Of a stretch of 64,000 nucleotides of DNA, positions 1-9,497 are shown one piece after another. The notes beneath the pieces were generated by a model, which was not told the origin of the DNA, searched no databases, and worked only from the letters and a program-made list of their open reading frames with translations. The DNA comes from Thiothrix phosphatis (GTDB lineage Bacteria > Pseudomonadota > Gammaproteobacteria > Thiotrichales > Thiotrichaceae): the NCBI RefSeq assembly GCF_035668035.1, contig NZ_JAYMYJ010000112.1, forward strand, positions 124,001-188,000, given 5' to 3'. The position numbers and the translations under genes are program-made. Numbering within the stretch: the stretch's first letter is position 1; every line of letters starts with the position of its first letter.

Positions 1-1
1 A

Positions 2-124
2 GTCGGCAATTACGGCGAAATCTTTGAGCGCAACGTCGGCAAAGGTTCCCCGCTCAAGCTGGAGCGCGGCCTTAACAGCCTGTGGAACAAAGGCGGCATC
101 CTCTACGCCGAACCGATCCGCTAA
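2..124 (+). CDS. aapJ: General L-amino acid ABC transporter, substrate-binding protein (C-terminal 40 residues)
   Basis: The window opens inside this gene; only the last 40 codons are present and they end at the TAA at 122-124. The tail contains GNYGEIFERNVG and ends LYAEPIR, which resembles the C-terminus of AapJ/BztA periplasmic binding proteins. The following genes aapQ, aapM and aapP support the assignment. The stop codon shares its last base with the aapQ start (TAATG), so the genes are probably translationally coupled. Everything upstream, including the signal peptide, is outside the window. Confidence 0.85.
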   Translation, partial: VGNYGEIFERNVGKGSPLKLERGLNSLWNKGGILYAEPIR

Positions 125-1098
125 TGGGGTTTTGGCGTAACCGGACAATACGCGGGCAGCTTTACCAAGCGGTGGCGCTGTTGCTGGTGGTGGGCTGCAT
201 CCTGATCCTGGCGGACAACACGCTGGAAAACATGCGTGTCCGTGGCATCCAGAGCGGCTTTGGCTTCCTGCAACAGCCCGCTGGGTTTGACATCAGTGAA
301 AGCCTGTTCGGTTACGATTCCACCCAGCCGTACTGGAAAGCGTTCCTGACCGGGGTGGGCAACACCCTGAAAGTGGCGCTGCTGGGCATTGTCCTGACCA
401 CGCTGCTGGGCGTGTTGCTGGGTGTTGGGCGGTTTTCCCACAATATCCTAGTCCGCAGCCTGTGTCTGGCGTATGTGGAAACCTTCCGCAATGTGCCGCT
501 GCTGCTGCAATTGCTGATGTGGTATCTGGTGTGTGTGCAACTGCTGCCGGATGTGGTGGATGCGGAGCCTTTCCTTGGCTTCTACCTGAGCAAGGCCGGA
601 CTGGCGCTGCCTGTCCCCGTGTGGGGGCAGGGCTTGCACTGGGATGTGCCGGTCAAGGCGGGCTTTGGCATTGACGGCGGCGTCACGCTGTCGCCGGAAT
701 TCCTGGCCCTGTTGCTGGGGCTGACGCTGTATACGGCGTCGTATGTGGCGGAAATCGTGCGCAGCGGCATCGCTTCCGTCCCTCGCGGGCAGCGGGAAGC
801 GGCGCTGGCGCTGGGGTTGAGCCGCTCCCAGTCGATGCGCCTAGTCCAGTTGCCACAGGCGTTGCGCGTGATCATCCCGCCCATGACCAACCAGTACCTG
901 AACCTGACCAAGAACTCTTCGCTGGCGGTGGCGGTCGGTTATCCCGACCTGGTGTCGGTCGCCAACACTTCCATCAACCAGACCGGGCGGGCGGTGGAAT
1001 GCATCGCCGTGATCATGGCCGTCTACCTGGCGCTGTCGCTGCTCACGTCGGCGTTCATGGGCTGGTACAACCGCCGTGTGGCGATCAGGGAGCGTTGA
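124..1098 (+). CDS. aapQ: General L-amino acid ABC transporter permease AapQ
   Basis: Inner-membrane permease (324 aa) of a polar amino acid importer of the Aap/Bzt type. A hydrophobic segment near residues 18-30 is followed by a periplasmic stretch and then the permease domain. The EAA loop for contact with the ATPase is visible near residues 220-245 (SVPRGQREAALALGLS). The ATG at 124 was chosen because it overlaps the aapJ stop and starts the conserved MGFWRNRTIRGQLYQ; an in-frame ATG at 82 would run back into aapJ. The protein is somewhat shorter than rhizobial AapQ, mostly in the loops. The next gene starts one base after the stop. Confidence 0.9.
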   Translation: MGFWRNRTIRGQLYQAVALLLVVGCILILADNTLENMRVRGIQSGFGFLQQPAGFDISESLFGYDSTQPYWKAFLTGVGNTLKVALLGIVLTTLLGVLLGVGRFSHNILVRSLCLAYVETFRNVPLLLQLLMWYLVCVQLLPDVVDAEPFLGFYLSKAGLALPVPVWGQGLHWDVPVKAGFGIDGGVTLSPEFLALLLGLTLYTASYVAEIVRSGIASVPRGQREAALALGLSRSQSMRLVQLPQALRVIIPPMTNQYLNLTKNSSLAVAVGYPDLVSVANTSINQTGRAVECIAVIMAVYLALSLLTSAFMGWYNRRVAIRER

Positions 1099-1099
1099 G

Positions 1100-2146
1100 A
1101 TGCTGGCCTGGTTGCGCACCAATCTGTTCAACAATGTATTCAACAGCATCGTGACCCTGTTGCTGGGGACATTGCTGCTGTACGCACTGATGCAGGCGTG
1201 GATCTGGGGCGTCGGCCATGCGGTGTGGGTGGCGGACGCCGAGGCTTGCGGCGCTGTCCGGGGTGAGGGTGCCTGCTGGGGCGTGGTGGCGGAAAAATAC
1301 CGCATCATCATTTTCGGGCGCTACCCGTTCGGGGAGCAGTGGCGGCCCTTGCTGGCGACCCTGCTGCTGATGGCGTTGTTGGTGGCAAGCTGCATGCGCA
1401 TGTTCTGGCGGCGCTGGCTGGTGGCGGTGTGGGTGGTGGTGCTGGCGGTGTTTTTCATCCTCATGCATGGCGGCGCATTGGGGTTGTCGGTGGTGGAAAC
1501 CCGTTTGTGGGGCGGCTTGCCGCTGACCATCCTGCTGGCTTCCTTGTCGGTGGTGGGCGCTTTCCCGCTGGCGGTGCTGCTGGCGCTGGGGCGGTTGTCG
1601 GATTTGCCGGTGATCCGGGTGTTGTGCACGGTTTATATCGAGCTGATCCGGGGCGTGCCGTTGATTTCGGTGCTGTTCATGGCGTCCTTCCTGTTTCCGC
1701 TGTTCATGCCGGAAGGGTTCACGGTTGATGTGCTGGCGCGCGTGCTTGTGGCGATGGTGCTGTTCGCCGGGGCGTATCTGGCGGAAGTGATCCGTGGCGG
1801 CTTGCAGGCGATCCCGCGCGGGCAGTATGAGGCGGCGGCGGCGTTGGGCCTGTCTTACTGGGGAATGCAGCGCCATATCATCCTGCCGCAGGCGCTGGCG
1901 ACCGTGACGCCGGGGATCATGAACAATTTCATTTCCACCTTCAAGGACACGTCGCTGGTGACGGTCGTCAGCTTGTACGAACTGACCGGCTCGCTGGACT
2001 TGGCGGTGAACAGTGACACCAACTGGCTGCCTTACAAGCTGGAGGGTTATTTGTTCATCGCCGCCATTTATTTTGTATTCTGTTTCAGTCTGTCGCGCTA
2101 CAGCCGCTGGGTCGAGCGTCAGGTCAACCGGGGGAGGGCGCATTAG
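1100..2146 (+). CDS. aapM: General L-amino acid ABC transporter permease AapM
   Basis: Second permease subunit (348 aa), pairing with AapQ to form the channel. It begins MLAWLRTNLFNNVFNS, a typical AapM/BztC start, and shows several transmembrane segments. The EAA motif reads AIPRGQYEAAAALGLS, followed by LPQALATVTPGIMNNF. The ATG at 1100 lies one base after the aapQ stop; an in-frame ATG at 1076 lies inside aapQ and is less likely. The aapP start follows one base after this stop, so the cluster is a compact operon. Confidence 0.9.
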   Translation: MLAWLRTNLFNNVFNSIVTLLLGTLLLYALMQAWIWGVGHAVWVADAEACGAVRGEGACWGVVAEKYRIIIFGRYPFGEQWRPLLATLLLMALLVASCMRMFWRRWLVAVWVVVLAVFFILMHGGALGLSVVETRLWGGLPLTILLASLSVVGAFPLAVLLALGRLSDLPVIRVLCTVYIELIRGVPLISVLFMASFLFPLFMPEGFTVDVLARVLVAMVLFAGAYLAEVIRGGLQAIPRGQYEAAAALGLSYWGMQRHIILPQALATVTPGIMNNFISTFKDTSLVTVVSLYELTGSLDLAVNSDTNWLPYKLEGYLFIAAIYFVFCFSLSRYSRWVERQVNRGRAH

Positions 2147-2147
2147 G

Positions 2148-2900
2148 ATGTCTGCAACGCAATCGGCTCACATGATCGAATTCGCCAAAGTCAACAAATG
2201 GTATGGGCAGTTCCATGTGCTGCGCGACATCGACCTGCAAGTGCGGCAGGGTGAACGCATCGTCATCTGCGGCCCGTCCGGTTCCGGCAAGTCCACCCTG
2301 ATCCGCTGCGTCAACCGGCTGGAAGCGCACCAGCAGGGCAAGCTGACGGTGGATGGGCTGGAACTCAGCGACGATATGAAAACCTTGCACGCCATCCGCC
2401 GCAAGGTCGGCATGGTGTTCCAGCAGTTCAACCTGTTTCCGCACCTGACAGTGTTGGAAAACCTTACGTTGGCGCCGGTTCATGTGGAAAAGATGCCGAA
2501 ACAGGCCGCACAGGAGCGGGCGATGCTGCAATTGCAACGTGTGCAGATCGCCGAACAGGCCGACAAATACCCGCTGCAACTGTCCGGCGGCCAGCAGCAG
2601 CGTGTCGCCATCGCCCGTGCCTTGTGCCTGACGCCGCAGATCCTGTTGTTCGACGAGCCCACTTCCGCGCTTGACCCGGAAATGATCAAGGAAGTGCTGG
2701 ATGTCATGACTGAACTGGCGGAGCAGGGCATCACTATGCTGTGCGTCACCCACGAGATGGGTTTCGCCCGTTCGGTGGCTGACCGGGTGATCTTTATGGA
2801 TCAGGGACAGATCGTGGAGGAAAATAACCCGCATGATTTTTTCAACCATCCGCGCAATGAGCGCACGCAGGCGTTTCTGGCAAAGATTTTGGCGCACTGA
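2148..2900 (+). CDS. aapP: General L-amino acid ABC transporter ATP-binding protein AapP
   Basis: Cytoplasmic ATPase (250 aa) that powers the AapQM permease. Visible motifs are Walker A GPSGSGKS (about 42-49), the Q-loop in VFQQFNLFPHLTV, the ABC signature LSGGQQQR (145-152), Walker B ILLFDE (165-170) and the switch His in VTHEMGFARS. The ATG at 2148, one base after the aapM stop, gives the family-typical short N-terminus; the open frame extends upstream but into aapM. It is the last gene of the operon. I see no clear terminator in the 97 bases before the next gene. Confidence 0.94.
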   Translation: MSATQSAHMIEFAKVNKWYGQFHVLRDIDLQVRQGERIVICGPSGSGKSTLIRCVNRLEAHQQGKLTVDGLELSDDMKTLHAIRRKVGMVFQQFNLFPHLTVLENLTLAPVHVEKMPKQAAQERAMLQLQRVQIAEQADKYPLQLSGGQQQRVAIARALCLTPQILLFDEPTSALDPEMIKEVLDVMTELAEQGITMLCVTHEMGFARSVADRVIFMDQGQIVEENNPHDFFNHPRNERTQAFLAKILAH

Positions 2901-2997
2901 CGGCCAGCACTATGCCCCTGAAACCCTGATATGTGGCAACCGTGGCACATCCTTTGGCAGTTCTCGCCAACACCCTCCAGGTTAAAGCAGGAAACCT

Positions 2998-4116
2998 ATG
3001 AAACCTATCGTCAAGCTTGCCCCGTTCACCGCGCTGTTGCTGGTTGCATCCCTGCTCGGCGCTTGCGGCAAGGCGCAAGAGGCTGACAAAAAAGCAGCCC
3101 AGAAAGATATTGAAGTCGGCGTGGTCACCCTGCAACCGCAGCGCGTGGCCCTGACCCGCGAACTGCCCGGTAGGGTGAGGCCGGTGGAAGTGGCGGAAGT
3201 CCGCCCGCAGGTTGACGGCATCATCCTCAAGCGCCTGTTCCAGGAAGGCGGCCAAGTCAAGCAGGGTGCCCCCCTCTACCAGATTGACAGCGCCACCTAC
3301 CAGGCTGCGGTCGACACCGCCCAGGCGCAACTGGCCAAGGCCGAGGCCGCCCGTGAAGACGCCAGCAACAAGGCGCGGCGCGGCCAGTCGCTGGCGGCGC
3401 GCGGGCTGGTCAGCCACGACAGCCAGGAAGATCTGGTGACGGCGCAGAAACAGGCTGAAGCCGATGTCGGTGTGGCGCGCGCCGCCCTGGAAAGCGCCCG
3501 CATCAAGCTGGCCTACACCCAGGTCAAGGCACCCATCAGCGGTTTCATTGGCAAGTCCAGCGTCACCGCTGGCGCGCTGGTGACTGCCAACCAGAGCAGC
3601 GCGTTGGCGACCATCCAGCAGTTGGACCCGATTCTGGTGGACATTTCCCAGGAAGGGATGGACGCATTGCGCAGCGAATTTCAGGATTCCGCGCCGGTTG
3701 CGCTGACCTTGCCTGACGGGAGCGCTTATCCGGAAACCGGGACGCTGGAATTCGCCGACCTGACGGTGGACGCCAATACCGGGGCCATCACGGTGCGTGC
3801 GCGTTTCCCCAATCCGCAGCGGAAACTGTTGCCGGGCATGTTTGTGCGCACCAAGCTTGAGGCCGGGGTGAAGCAGGACGCCCTGCTGGCCCCGCAGCAA
3901 AGCCTTGTCCGCAAGGCCAATGGCGACGCCAGCGTTTGGGTGGTGAAAGCCGACCACAGCCTGGAGCAGCGTGTGGTGCAGGCGGTGCAGGCCGTTGGCG
4001 ACAAATGGTTGGTGGAGAGTGGCCTGAAAGCGGGTGAACAGATTGTGGTGGAAGGGCTGCAAAAGATCAGGCCGGGGGTCACGGTCAAGCCGGTCATGGT
4101 CGGCAAGGAGCAATGA
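2998..4116 (+). CDS. RND efflux periplasmic adaptor (membrane fusion) lipoprotein, AcrA/MexA family
   Basis: Periplasmic adaptor (372 aa) linking an RND pump to an outer-membrane channel. The N-terminus is a lipoprotein signal with lipobox LLGAC, giving a lipidated Cys23. The lipoyl half-motifs (RVRPVEVAEVRPQVDG and QVKAPISGFIG) flank an Ala-rich coiled-coil hairpin at about 105-165, followed by beta-barrel and membrane-proximal domains. It lies 3 bases upstream of the pump gene and is certainly co-transcribed. No TetR-type repressor or TolC-like channel gene is adjacent, so the outer-membrane partner must be encoded elsewhere. Substrate specificity cannot be read from the sequence. Confidence 0.93.
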   Translation: MKPIVKLAPFTALLLVASLLGACGKAQEADKKAAQKDIEVGVVTLQPQRVALTRELPGRVRPVEVAEVRPQVDGIILKRLFQEGGQVKQGAPLYQIDSATYQAAVDTAQAQLAKAEAAREDASNKARRGQSLAARGLVSHDSQEDLVTAQKQAEADVGVARAALESARIKLAYTQVKAPISGFIGKSSVTAGALVTANQSSALATIQQLDPILVDISQEGMDALRSEFQDSAPVALTLPDGSAYPETGTLEFADLTVDANTGAITVRARFPNPQRKLLPGMFVRTKLEAGVKQDALLAPQQSLVRKANGDASVWVVKADHSLEQRVVQAVQAVGDKWLVESGLKAGEQIVVEGLQKIRPGVTVKPVMVGKEQ

Positions 4117-4119
4117 GTT

Positions 4120-7100
4120 ATGTCCCGTTTCTTTATTGACCGCCCCATTTTCGCCTGGGTTATCGCCATCACCATCATGCTGGCGGGGATTCTGGCTGTC
4201 CCCAATTTGCCGGTGGCGCAATACCCTGACATTGCCCCGCCGACCATTTCGATCAGCGCCACTTACCCCGGCGCTTCTGCCAAAACGGTGGAGGACTCCG
4301 TCACCCAGATCATCGAACAGAAGATGACCGGGCTGGATGGCCTGCAATACATGTCCGCCACCAGCAGTGCGGCGGGCGGCACCAGCATTTCCCTCAGCTT
4401 TATCGCCGGAACTGACCCCGACATCGCCCAGGTGCAGGTGCAGAACAAGCTGCAACTGGCCGTGCCGTTGCTGCCGGACGCTGTGCAGCAACAAGGGGTG
4501 AAGGTGGCGAAAAGTTCCACCGGCTTCCTGCTGGTCATCGGCTTCATTTCCGAAGACGGCAGCATGAACCAAACTGACATTGCCGATTACATCGTCACCA
4601 ATATCCAGGATTCGGTCAGCCGGGTGGAAGGCGTGGGCGACACCCAAATGTTTGGCGCGGCGTATGCGATGCGCATCTGGCTGGACCCGTTCAAGCTGAA
4701 CAATTACAAGCTGACGCCGGGTGATGTGAAAAGCGCCATCCAAAGCCAGAATGTGCAAGTGTCCGCCGGACAACTGGGAGGTACGCCCGCCGTCCCCAAC
4801 CAGCAGTTGAATGCGACTGTCACCGCGCAATCGCGCCTGCAAACGCCGGAACAGTTCCGCGCCATTGTGCTGAGGACTTCAGCGGACGGCGGGGTGGTGC
4901 GCCTCAGCGATGTCGCGCGGGTGGAGCTGGGCAGTGAAAACTACGATGTCATTTCCCGCTACAAGGGCAAGCCTGCCTCCGGGTTGGCGGTGTCGCTGGC
5001 CAGCGGGGCGAATGCCCTGAGCACATCCGAAGCGGTCAAGGCCAAACTGCACGACCTGGAAGCCTATTTCCCCAAAGGTTTGCAGGCGGTGATCCCGTAT
5101 GACGCTTCGCCGTTCATCAAGCTGTCGATTGAGGGCGTGGTCGAGACCCTGCTGGAAGCCATTGTGCTGGTGTTCGTGGTGATGCTGGTGTTCCTGCAAA
5201 ACTTCCGGGCGACCCTGATCCCGACCATCACCGTGCCGGTGGTGCTGCTGGGAACCCTGGCGGTGCTGGAAGCGGCGGGTTATTCCATCAATACCTTGAC
5301 CATGTTCGGCATGGTGCTGGCGATAGGCCTGCTGGTGGATGACGCCATTGTGGTGGTGGAAAACGTCGAGCGCCTGATGGTGGAGGAAAAGCTTTCGCCA
5401 CGTGACGCCACCCGCAAATCCATGGAACAGATCACCGGGGCGCTGATCGGGATTGCGCTGGTGCTGTCGGCGGTGTTTGTGCCGATGGCGTTTTTCGGCG
5501 GTTCGACCGGGGTCATTTACCGGCAGTTTTCGATCACGCTGGTGGCGGCCATGAGCCTGTCGGTGCTGGTGGCGCTGATCCTGACGCCAGCCTTGTGCGC
5601 CTCCCTGCTCAAGCCGCCGAAGGCCGGGCATGGCGAACATGGCTTCTCCGGCTGGTTCAACCGGGGCTTTGACCGCAGCAGCCGGGGTTACCGGGGGATT
5701 GTCGGGCGCATGGTGGGCAAACCTCTGCGCCATTTGGTGGTGTATGGTTTGCTGCTGACGGCGCTGGCCATCCTGTTCATCCGCCTGCCGACCTCGTTCC
5801 TGCCGGATGAAGACCAGGGTTCCTTGTTTGTGATGATCCAGTTGCCGCCGGGCGCGACCCAAGAGCGCACCCTCAAGGTGATCCAGCAGGTTGAGCAGTA
5901 TTTCCTGACCGAGGAAAAGGATGTGTTGAGCAGCCTGTTCGCCATTGCGGGGCGGGGGTCTGCGGGCAGCAGCCAGAATCTGGCGCGCGCATTCGTGCGC
6001 CTGACCGACTGGTCGCAGCGCAAATCGCCGGACAAGTCGGCGCAGGCGGTGGCGGCGCGGGCGATGAAAAAACTGAGCAGCATCCGTGACGCCAGGGTGG
6101 TGGCGCAGGCGCCGCCTGCGGTGCGCGGTCTGGGCAGTGCGGCGGGCTTTGACCTGGAATTGCAGGATCGCGGCGGGTTGGGGCATGACGCTTTGCTCGC
6201 CGCCCGCGACACTTTCATCAAGCAGGCGTCGCAGAACCCGGAACTGACCGGGGTGCGCGCCAATGGGCAGGAAGACACCAGCCAGTACCAGATTGACATC
6301 GACATCGTGCAGGCGGGCGCGCTGGGCGTGTCGGTTGCCAGCATCAATGACACGCTGTCCACCGCCTGGGGCGGCTCCTACGTGGGTGATTTCATCGACC
6401 GGGGACGGGTGAAAAAGGTTTATGTGCAAGGTGAATCCTTCAGCCGCATGTTGCCGGATAACCTGGATTTGTGGTTCGTGCGCAATGCGCAGGGGGAGAT
6501 GACGCCGTTTTCCGCTTTCGCCAGCGGCAAGTGGGTGTTCGGCTCACCTTTGCTGGAACGCTACAACGGCATGTCCGCCACTGAAATCACCGGCGCGCCA
6601 GTGACGGGGGTCAGCTCCGGCACAGCGATGCGGCTGGTGGAGGACATTGTCAAATCCTTGCCGCCGGGCATTGGTTACGAATGGACGGGCATGTCCTATC
6701 AGGAACAGATGTCCGGGGCGCAGGCGCCGCTGCTGTACGCCATTTCCATGCTGGTGGTGTTCCTTGCGCTGGCGGCGCTGTATGAAAGCTGGTCGATCCC
6801 GTTTTCTGTCATGCTGGTGGTGCCATTGGGCGTGGTGGGTGCCTTGCTGGCGACGTATCTGCGCGGTCTGAGCAATGACGTCTATTTCCAGGTTGGGTTG
6901 CTGGCCACCATCGGCCTGTCGGCCAAGAATGCGATCCTGATCGTTGAGTTTGCCAAGGAGCTGATGGAGCAGGGCTATGGCCTGATCGAAGCCACGCTGG
7001 AGGCGGTGCGGATACGCTTGCGCCCGATCTTGATGACGTCGTTCGCCTTCATGCTCGGCGTGCTGCCGCTGGTGATCAGCACCGGGGCTGGCTCCGGCAG

Positions 7101-7236
7101 CCAGCATGCGGTGGGCACTGGCGTCATGGGCGGCATGTTCGCCGCCACGGTGTTGGGGATTTTCTTCGTGCCGGTGTTCTTTGTGGTGGTGCGGCGGATT
7201 TTTCCCGCGTCTAACAAGGCTGATCAGCCCAAGTAG
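4120..7236 (+). CDS. RND multidrug efflux pump, AcrB/MexB (HAE1) family
   Basis: Inner-membrane proton-driven pump (1038 aa, a full-length HAE1 protein). The start MSRFFIDRPIFAWVIAI is family-typical. The proton-relay aspartates are at 407-408 in LLVDDAIVVVENVER, the same numbering as E. coli AcrB. The TM10 lysine lies in GLSAKNAILIVEFAKEL. Two large periplasmic loops and twelve TM segments are evident. It forms an operon with the adaptor upstream. Its last 13 bases overlap the convergent ktrB gene, so there is no room for a separate terminator. Drugs, bile salts or fatty acids are possible substrates by family only. Confidence 0.95.
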   Translation: MSRFFIDRPIFAWVIAITIMLAGILAVPNLPVAQYPDIAPPTISISATYPGASAKTVEDSVTQIIEQKMTGLDGLQYMSATSSAAGGTSISLSFIAGTDPDIAQVQVQNKLQLAVPLLPDAVQQQGVKVAKSSTGFLLVIGFISEDGSMNQTDIADYIVTNIQDSVSRVEGVGDTQMFGAAYAMRIWLDPFKLNNYKLTPGDVKSAIQSQNVQVSAGQLGGTPAVPNQQLNATVTAQSRLQTPEQFRAIVLRTSADGGVVRLSDVARVELGSENYDVISRYKGKPASGLAVSLASGANALSTSEAVKAKLHDLEAYFPKGLQAVIPYDASPFIKLSIEGVVETLLEAIVLVFVVMLVFLQNFRATLIPTITVPVVLLGTLAVLEAAGYSINTLTMFGMVLAIGLLVDDAIVVVENVERLMVEEKLSPRDATRKSMEQITGALIGIALVLSAVFVPMAFFGGSTGVIYRQFSITLVAAMSLSVLVALILTPALCASLLKPPKAGHGEHGFSGWFNRGFDRSSRGYRGIVGRMVGKPLRHLVVYGLLLTALAILFIRLPTSFLPDEDQGSLFVMIQLPPGATQERTLKVIQQVEQYFLTEEKDVLSSLFAIAGRGSAGSSQNLARAFVRLTDWSQRKSPDKSAQAVAARAMKKLSSIRDARVVAQAPPAVRGLGSAAGFDLELQDRGGLGHDALLAARDTFIKQASQNPELTGVRANGQEDTSQYQIDIDIVQAGALGVSVASINDTLSTAWGGSYVGDFIDRGRVKKVYVQGESFSRMLPDNLDLWFVRNAQGEMTPFSAFASGKWVFGSPLLERYNGMSATEITGAPVTGVSSGTAMRLVEDIVKSLPPGIGYEWTGMSYQEQMSGAQAPLLYAISMLVVFLALAALYESWSIPFSVMLVVPLGVVGALLATYLRGLSNDVYFQVGLLATIGLSAKNAILIVEFAKELMEQGYGLIEATLEAVRIRLRPILMTSFAFMLGVLPLVISTGAGSGSQHAVGTGVMGGMFAATVLGIFFVPVFFVVVRRIFPASNKADQPK

Positions 7237-8570
7237 ACTTGGCTGGCCGGGTAGCGTATCCGGGGTGGCGTTTGGGTGGCGAGGAAAAAGCCCAGCGTCA
7301 ACGGGCCTACCCGCCCGATGAACATCAGCGCCATGATGATGGTGCGCCCTGTCGTGTCCAGTTGTCCGGTAACGCCGCGTGACACGCCGACCGTGCCGAG
7401 GGCGGACACCGCCTCGAACAGCAAGTCGAGGAAGTCGCCGTCATGGGCAAGCGTCAGCAGGAACATGCCCAGCATGATGGTCAGCAGGGTCAGCACCGTC
7501 AGGGCCAGCACTTTCAGCAGTTGTTCCAGCCCGATGCTGCGGCCAAAGGCGTGCAGGCTTTGCTGCCGCCGGAAAAACGCCAGCGTCGCCAGCAGCAGGA
7601 TGATGAAAGTCGTCACCTTGATGCCGCCAGCGGTGGAGGTGCTGCCCCCGCCGATCAGCATCAGGGAAATGAACATCAACACGGTGTTGTCGTGCATTCC
7701 GGCCAGATCGATGCTGTTGAAGCCTGCCGTCCGGCTGATGACGGCCTGAAACCAGCTGGCCTGCCACTTGTCGAAAGCGTCCGCCATGCCGCCCAGGGTG
7801 CGGGGGTTATGCCATTCCAACCATGCAAACAACACGGTCGAGCTGACCAGCAGCATGGCCGTACCCACCAGCATCAGCTTGGTGTGCAGCGAAAACCGCC
7901 GCCACTGGCGTAGCTGGAAAATGTCGGCGATCACGGTGTAGCCCAGCCCGCCGACAATCACCAGCATGGGGATGGTGAAATTGACCAGCGGGTTGCCCGC
8001 CCAGCGCGTCATGCTGTCCGGGAACAGGGCAAAGCCTGCGTTGTTGAAGGCGGAAATGCTGTGGAACAGCGCCTGCCACAAGCCGGTTTCCCAGCCGAAT
8101 TCCGGCACCGTCACGAACGCCAGCAGCGCCATGCCGCCCAATTCGCACACCAGCACTACCCGCAGGATGACCCGCAACAAGCGCATCAGTTGCGTCACCG
8201 AGGTTTGGTTCAGGTCTTCACGCAGGAAAATATGGTGCGACATGCCAACCGGCAGCCCCAGGGTGGCCAGCACCAGCACCGCAAAGGTCATGATGCCGAG
8301 CCCGCCCAACTGGATCATCAGCAGGATGAAAGCCTGCCCGGCCAGGGTGAAGCCGCTGCCGGTGTCGACGACCCCCAGCCCGGTGACGGTGACGGCGGAC
8401 ACCGAGGTGAACAGCGCGTCCCCCCAGCTGATGCCATGCGGGGTGGCAATGGGCAGTTTCAGCGCCAGCATGCCCAGGACAATCAGGATGGCATAGGCCA
8501 GCGCGAGCAGGGCTGGTGGCGGCAGGCGAATGACACGCTGGGTGGCAAGTGAGCGGAGCAGGGTAAACAT
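7224..8570 (-). CDS. ktrB: Potassium uptake channel subunit, TrkH/KtrB family
   Basis: Membrane subunit (448 aa) for K+ (possibly Na+-coupled) uptake. At about 450 residues it has KtrB rather than TrkH length. The four membrane-pore-membrane repeats are visible, with filter glycines in SAVTVTGLGVVD, ISAFNNAGFAL, SRTAGFNSID and ALGTVGVSRGVT. It lies 17 bases downstream of the KtrA gene on the same strand and is probably co-expressed. Its 3' end overlaps the convergent RND pump gene by 13 bases. Confidence 0.92.
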   Translation of the reverse strand: MFTLLRSLATQRVIRLPPPALLALAYAILIVLGMLALKLPIATPHGISWGDALFTSVSAVTVTGLGVVDTGSGFTLAGQAFILLMIQLGGLGIMTFAVLVLATLGLPVGMSHHIFLREDLNQTSVTQLMRLLRVILRVVLVCELGGMALLAFVTVPEFGWETGLWQALFHSISAFNNAGFALFPDSMTRWAGNPLVNFTIPMLVIVGGLGYTVIADIFQLRQWRRFSLHTKLMLVGTAMLLVSSTVLFAWLEWHNPRTLGGMADAFDKWQASWFQAVISRTAGFNSIDLAGMHDNTVLMFISLMLIGGGSTSTAGGIKVTTFIILLLATLAFFRRQQSLHAFGRSIGLEQLLKVLALTVLTLLTIMLGMFLLTLAHDGDFLDLLFEAVSALGTVGVSRGVTGQLDTTGRTIIMALMFIGRVGPLTLGFFLATQTPPRIRYPASQVYLG

Positions 8571-8587
8571 GATGGTTCCCGTGGCGT

Positions 8588-9250
8588 TTAGATGCTGTCG
8601 CTGAATTTTCGGAAAGCCGAGCGCCGACCCAGGATCAGCAGCTTATCCTCTGGTTGCAAGCGCGCTTGGTTATCCTGGCAGGAAATGTATTCATTGCCGC
8701 GCATCAAGCCCAGGCAGCGCAATTCGAATTCCTCCTCCAGCTTGAGCGAACCGATAGCCGCTCCGTTGAGGCGCTCCGGCATGATCATATTGACGACATG
8801 GAAGCCATTGCCGAGGCTGACGTAATCCCGCACCAGCGGGTTGTGCAGCATCTGGGCGATATGCTGGCCGACTTCCTCTTCGGGGTGCACAATCCGGTCA
8901 GCGCCCAGTTTTGACAGGATGCGGTGATGGGTGCGGCTGATGGCTTTCACCCAGATGGTTTTGACGCCCAGCAGCCGGGCGTTCATGGTGCACAGGATAT
9001 TGGCTTCCAGATTTTCGCCGACCGCCACCAGCACCACGTCGTAGTGGCCGATCCCTGCTTCCCGCAGGGTCTGTTCGTCACGTCCGTCGGCGATAATGGC
9101 TTCCGATAGGGTGTCGGCCAGACGGCTGACCCGTTTTTCATCCAGGTCGATGCCCAGCACATGGTTGCCGAAACGCATCAGGTCGGTGGCGACCGTGCTG
9201 CCGAAGGTTCCCAGCCCGATAATGGCGAAACTTTTGTATTGGGGGGCCAT
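8588..9250 (-). CDS. ktrA: Potassium uptake regulatory subunit, TrkA/KtrA family (RCK domains)
   Basis: Cytoplasmic nucleotide-binding gating ring subunit (220 aa) for the neighbouring KtrB channel. An RCK_N Rossmann motif GLGTFGSTVATDL (about 12-24) is followed by the acidic residues of GIDLDEKRV. A TrkA_C domain occupies the C-terminal part from about 135 (YVSLGNGFHVVNMIMPERLNG). A Shine-Dalgarno GGAGAA lies 4 bases upstream of the ATG. The single RCK_N/RCK_C layout matches KtrA rather than the doubled TrkA of enterobacteria. It is divergent from the HhH gene, with an inverted repeat between them. Confidence 0.92.
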   Translation of the reverse strand: MAPQYKSFAIIGLGTFGSTVATDLMRFGNHVLGIDLDEKRVSRLADTLSEAIIADGRDEQTLREAGIGHYDVVLVAVGENLEANILCTMNARLLGVKTIWVKAISRTHHRILSKLGADRIVHPEEEVGQHIAQMLHNPLVRDYVSLGNGFHVVNMIMPERLNGAAIGSLKLEEEFELRCLGLMRGNEYISCQDNQARLQPEDKLLILGRRSAFRKFSDSI

Positions 9251-9388
9251 GTTGTTCTCCGTATTGCTGATTTGGATTCCGGCCTTGTTTGACGGCTGCT
9301 ACTTTATGCCAGTTTCTGCCAAATAATCAAAGCACGATCAGACTGGCCGGAGTAAGGCTGCGATAAGCGCTTTTATGTCGGAATGGTT

Positions 9389-9415
9389 AAAAATGTTCAA
9401 AATATGAACATTTTT
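9389..9415. repeat. 11-bp inverted repeat between divergent ktrA and the HhH gene
   Basis: AAAAATGTTCA and TGAACATTTTT are perfect inverted arms separated by five A/T bases. The element lies about 140 bases upstream of ktrA and about 80 bases upstream of the HhH gene. It could be an operator read from both sides, or a weak A/T-rich hairpin. The position between two divergent starts favours a regulatory site, but no binding protein can be named. Confidence 0.55.
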
Positions 9416-9497
9416 TTCATCATTTCGGGAAGACCCTAATGTTACGATTTTATGACGCTAATTTATGTCATGGGAAAGAACAATAGGAGATTCCAAG

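Noticed and set aside
2901..2997. A repressor gene or operator for the RND operon
   Set aside because: The gap is only 97 bases, and no clear palindrome or coding frame is present.
2842..4842. A 666-codon open frame on the minus strand opposite the RND adaptor and pump genes
   Set aside because: It is the mirror of high-G+C codon bias in the real genes. Its product is His/Gln/Arg-rich without any domain, and the plus-strand genes are unmistakable.
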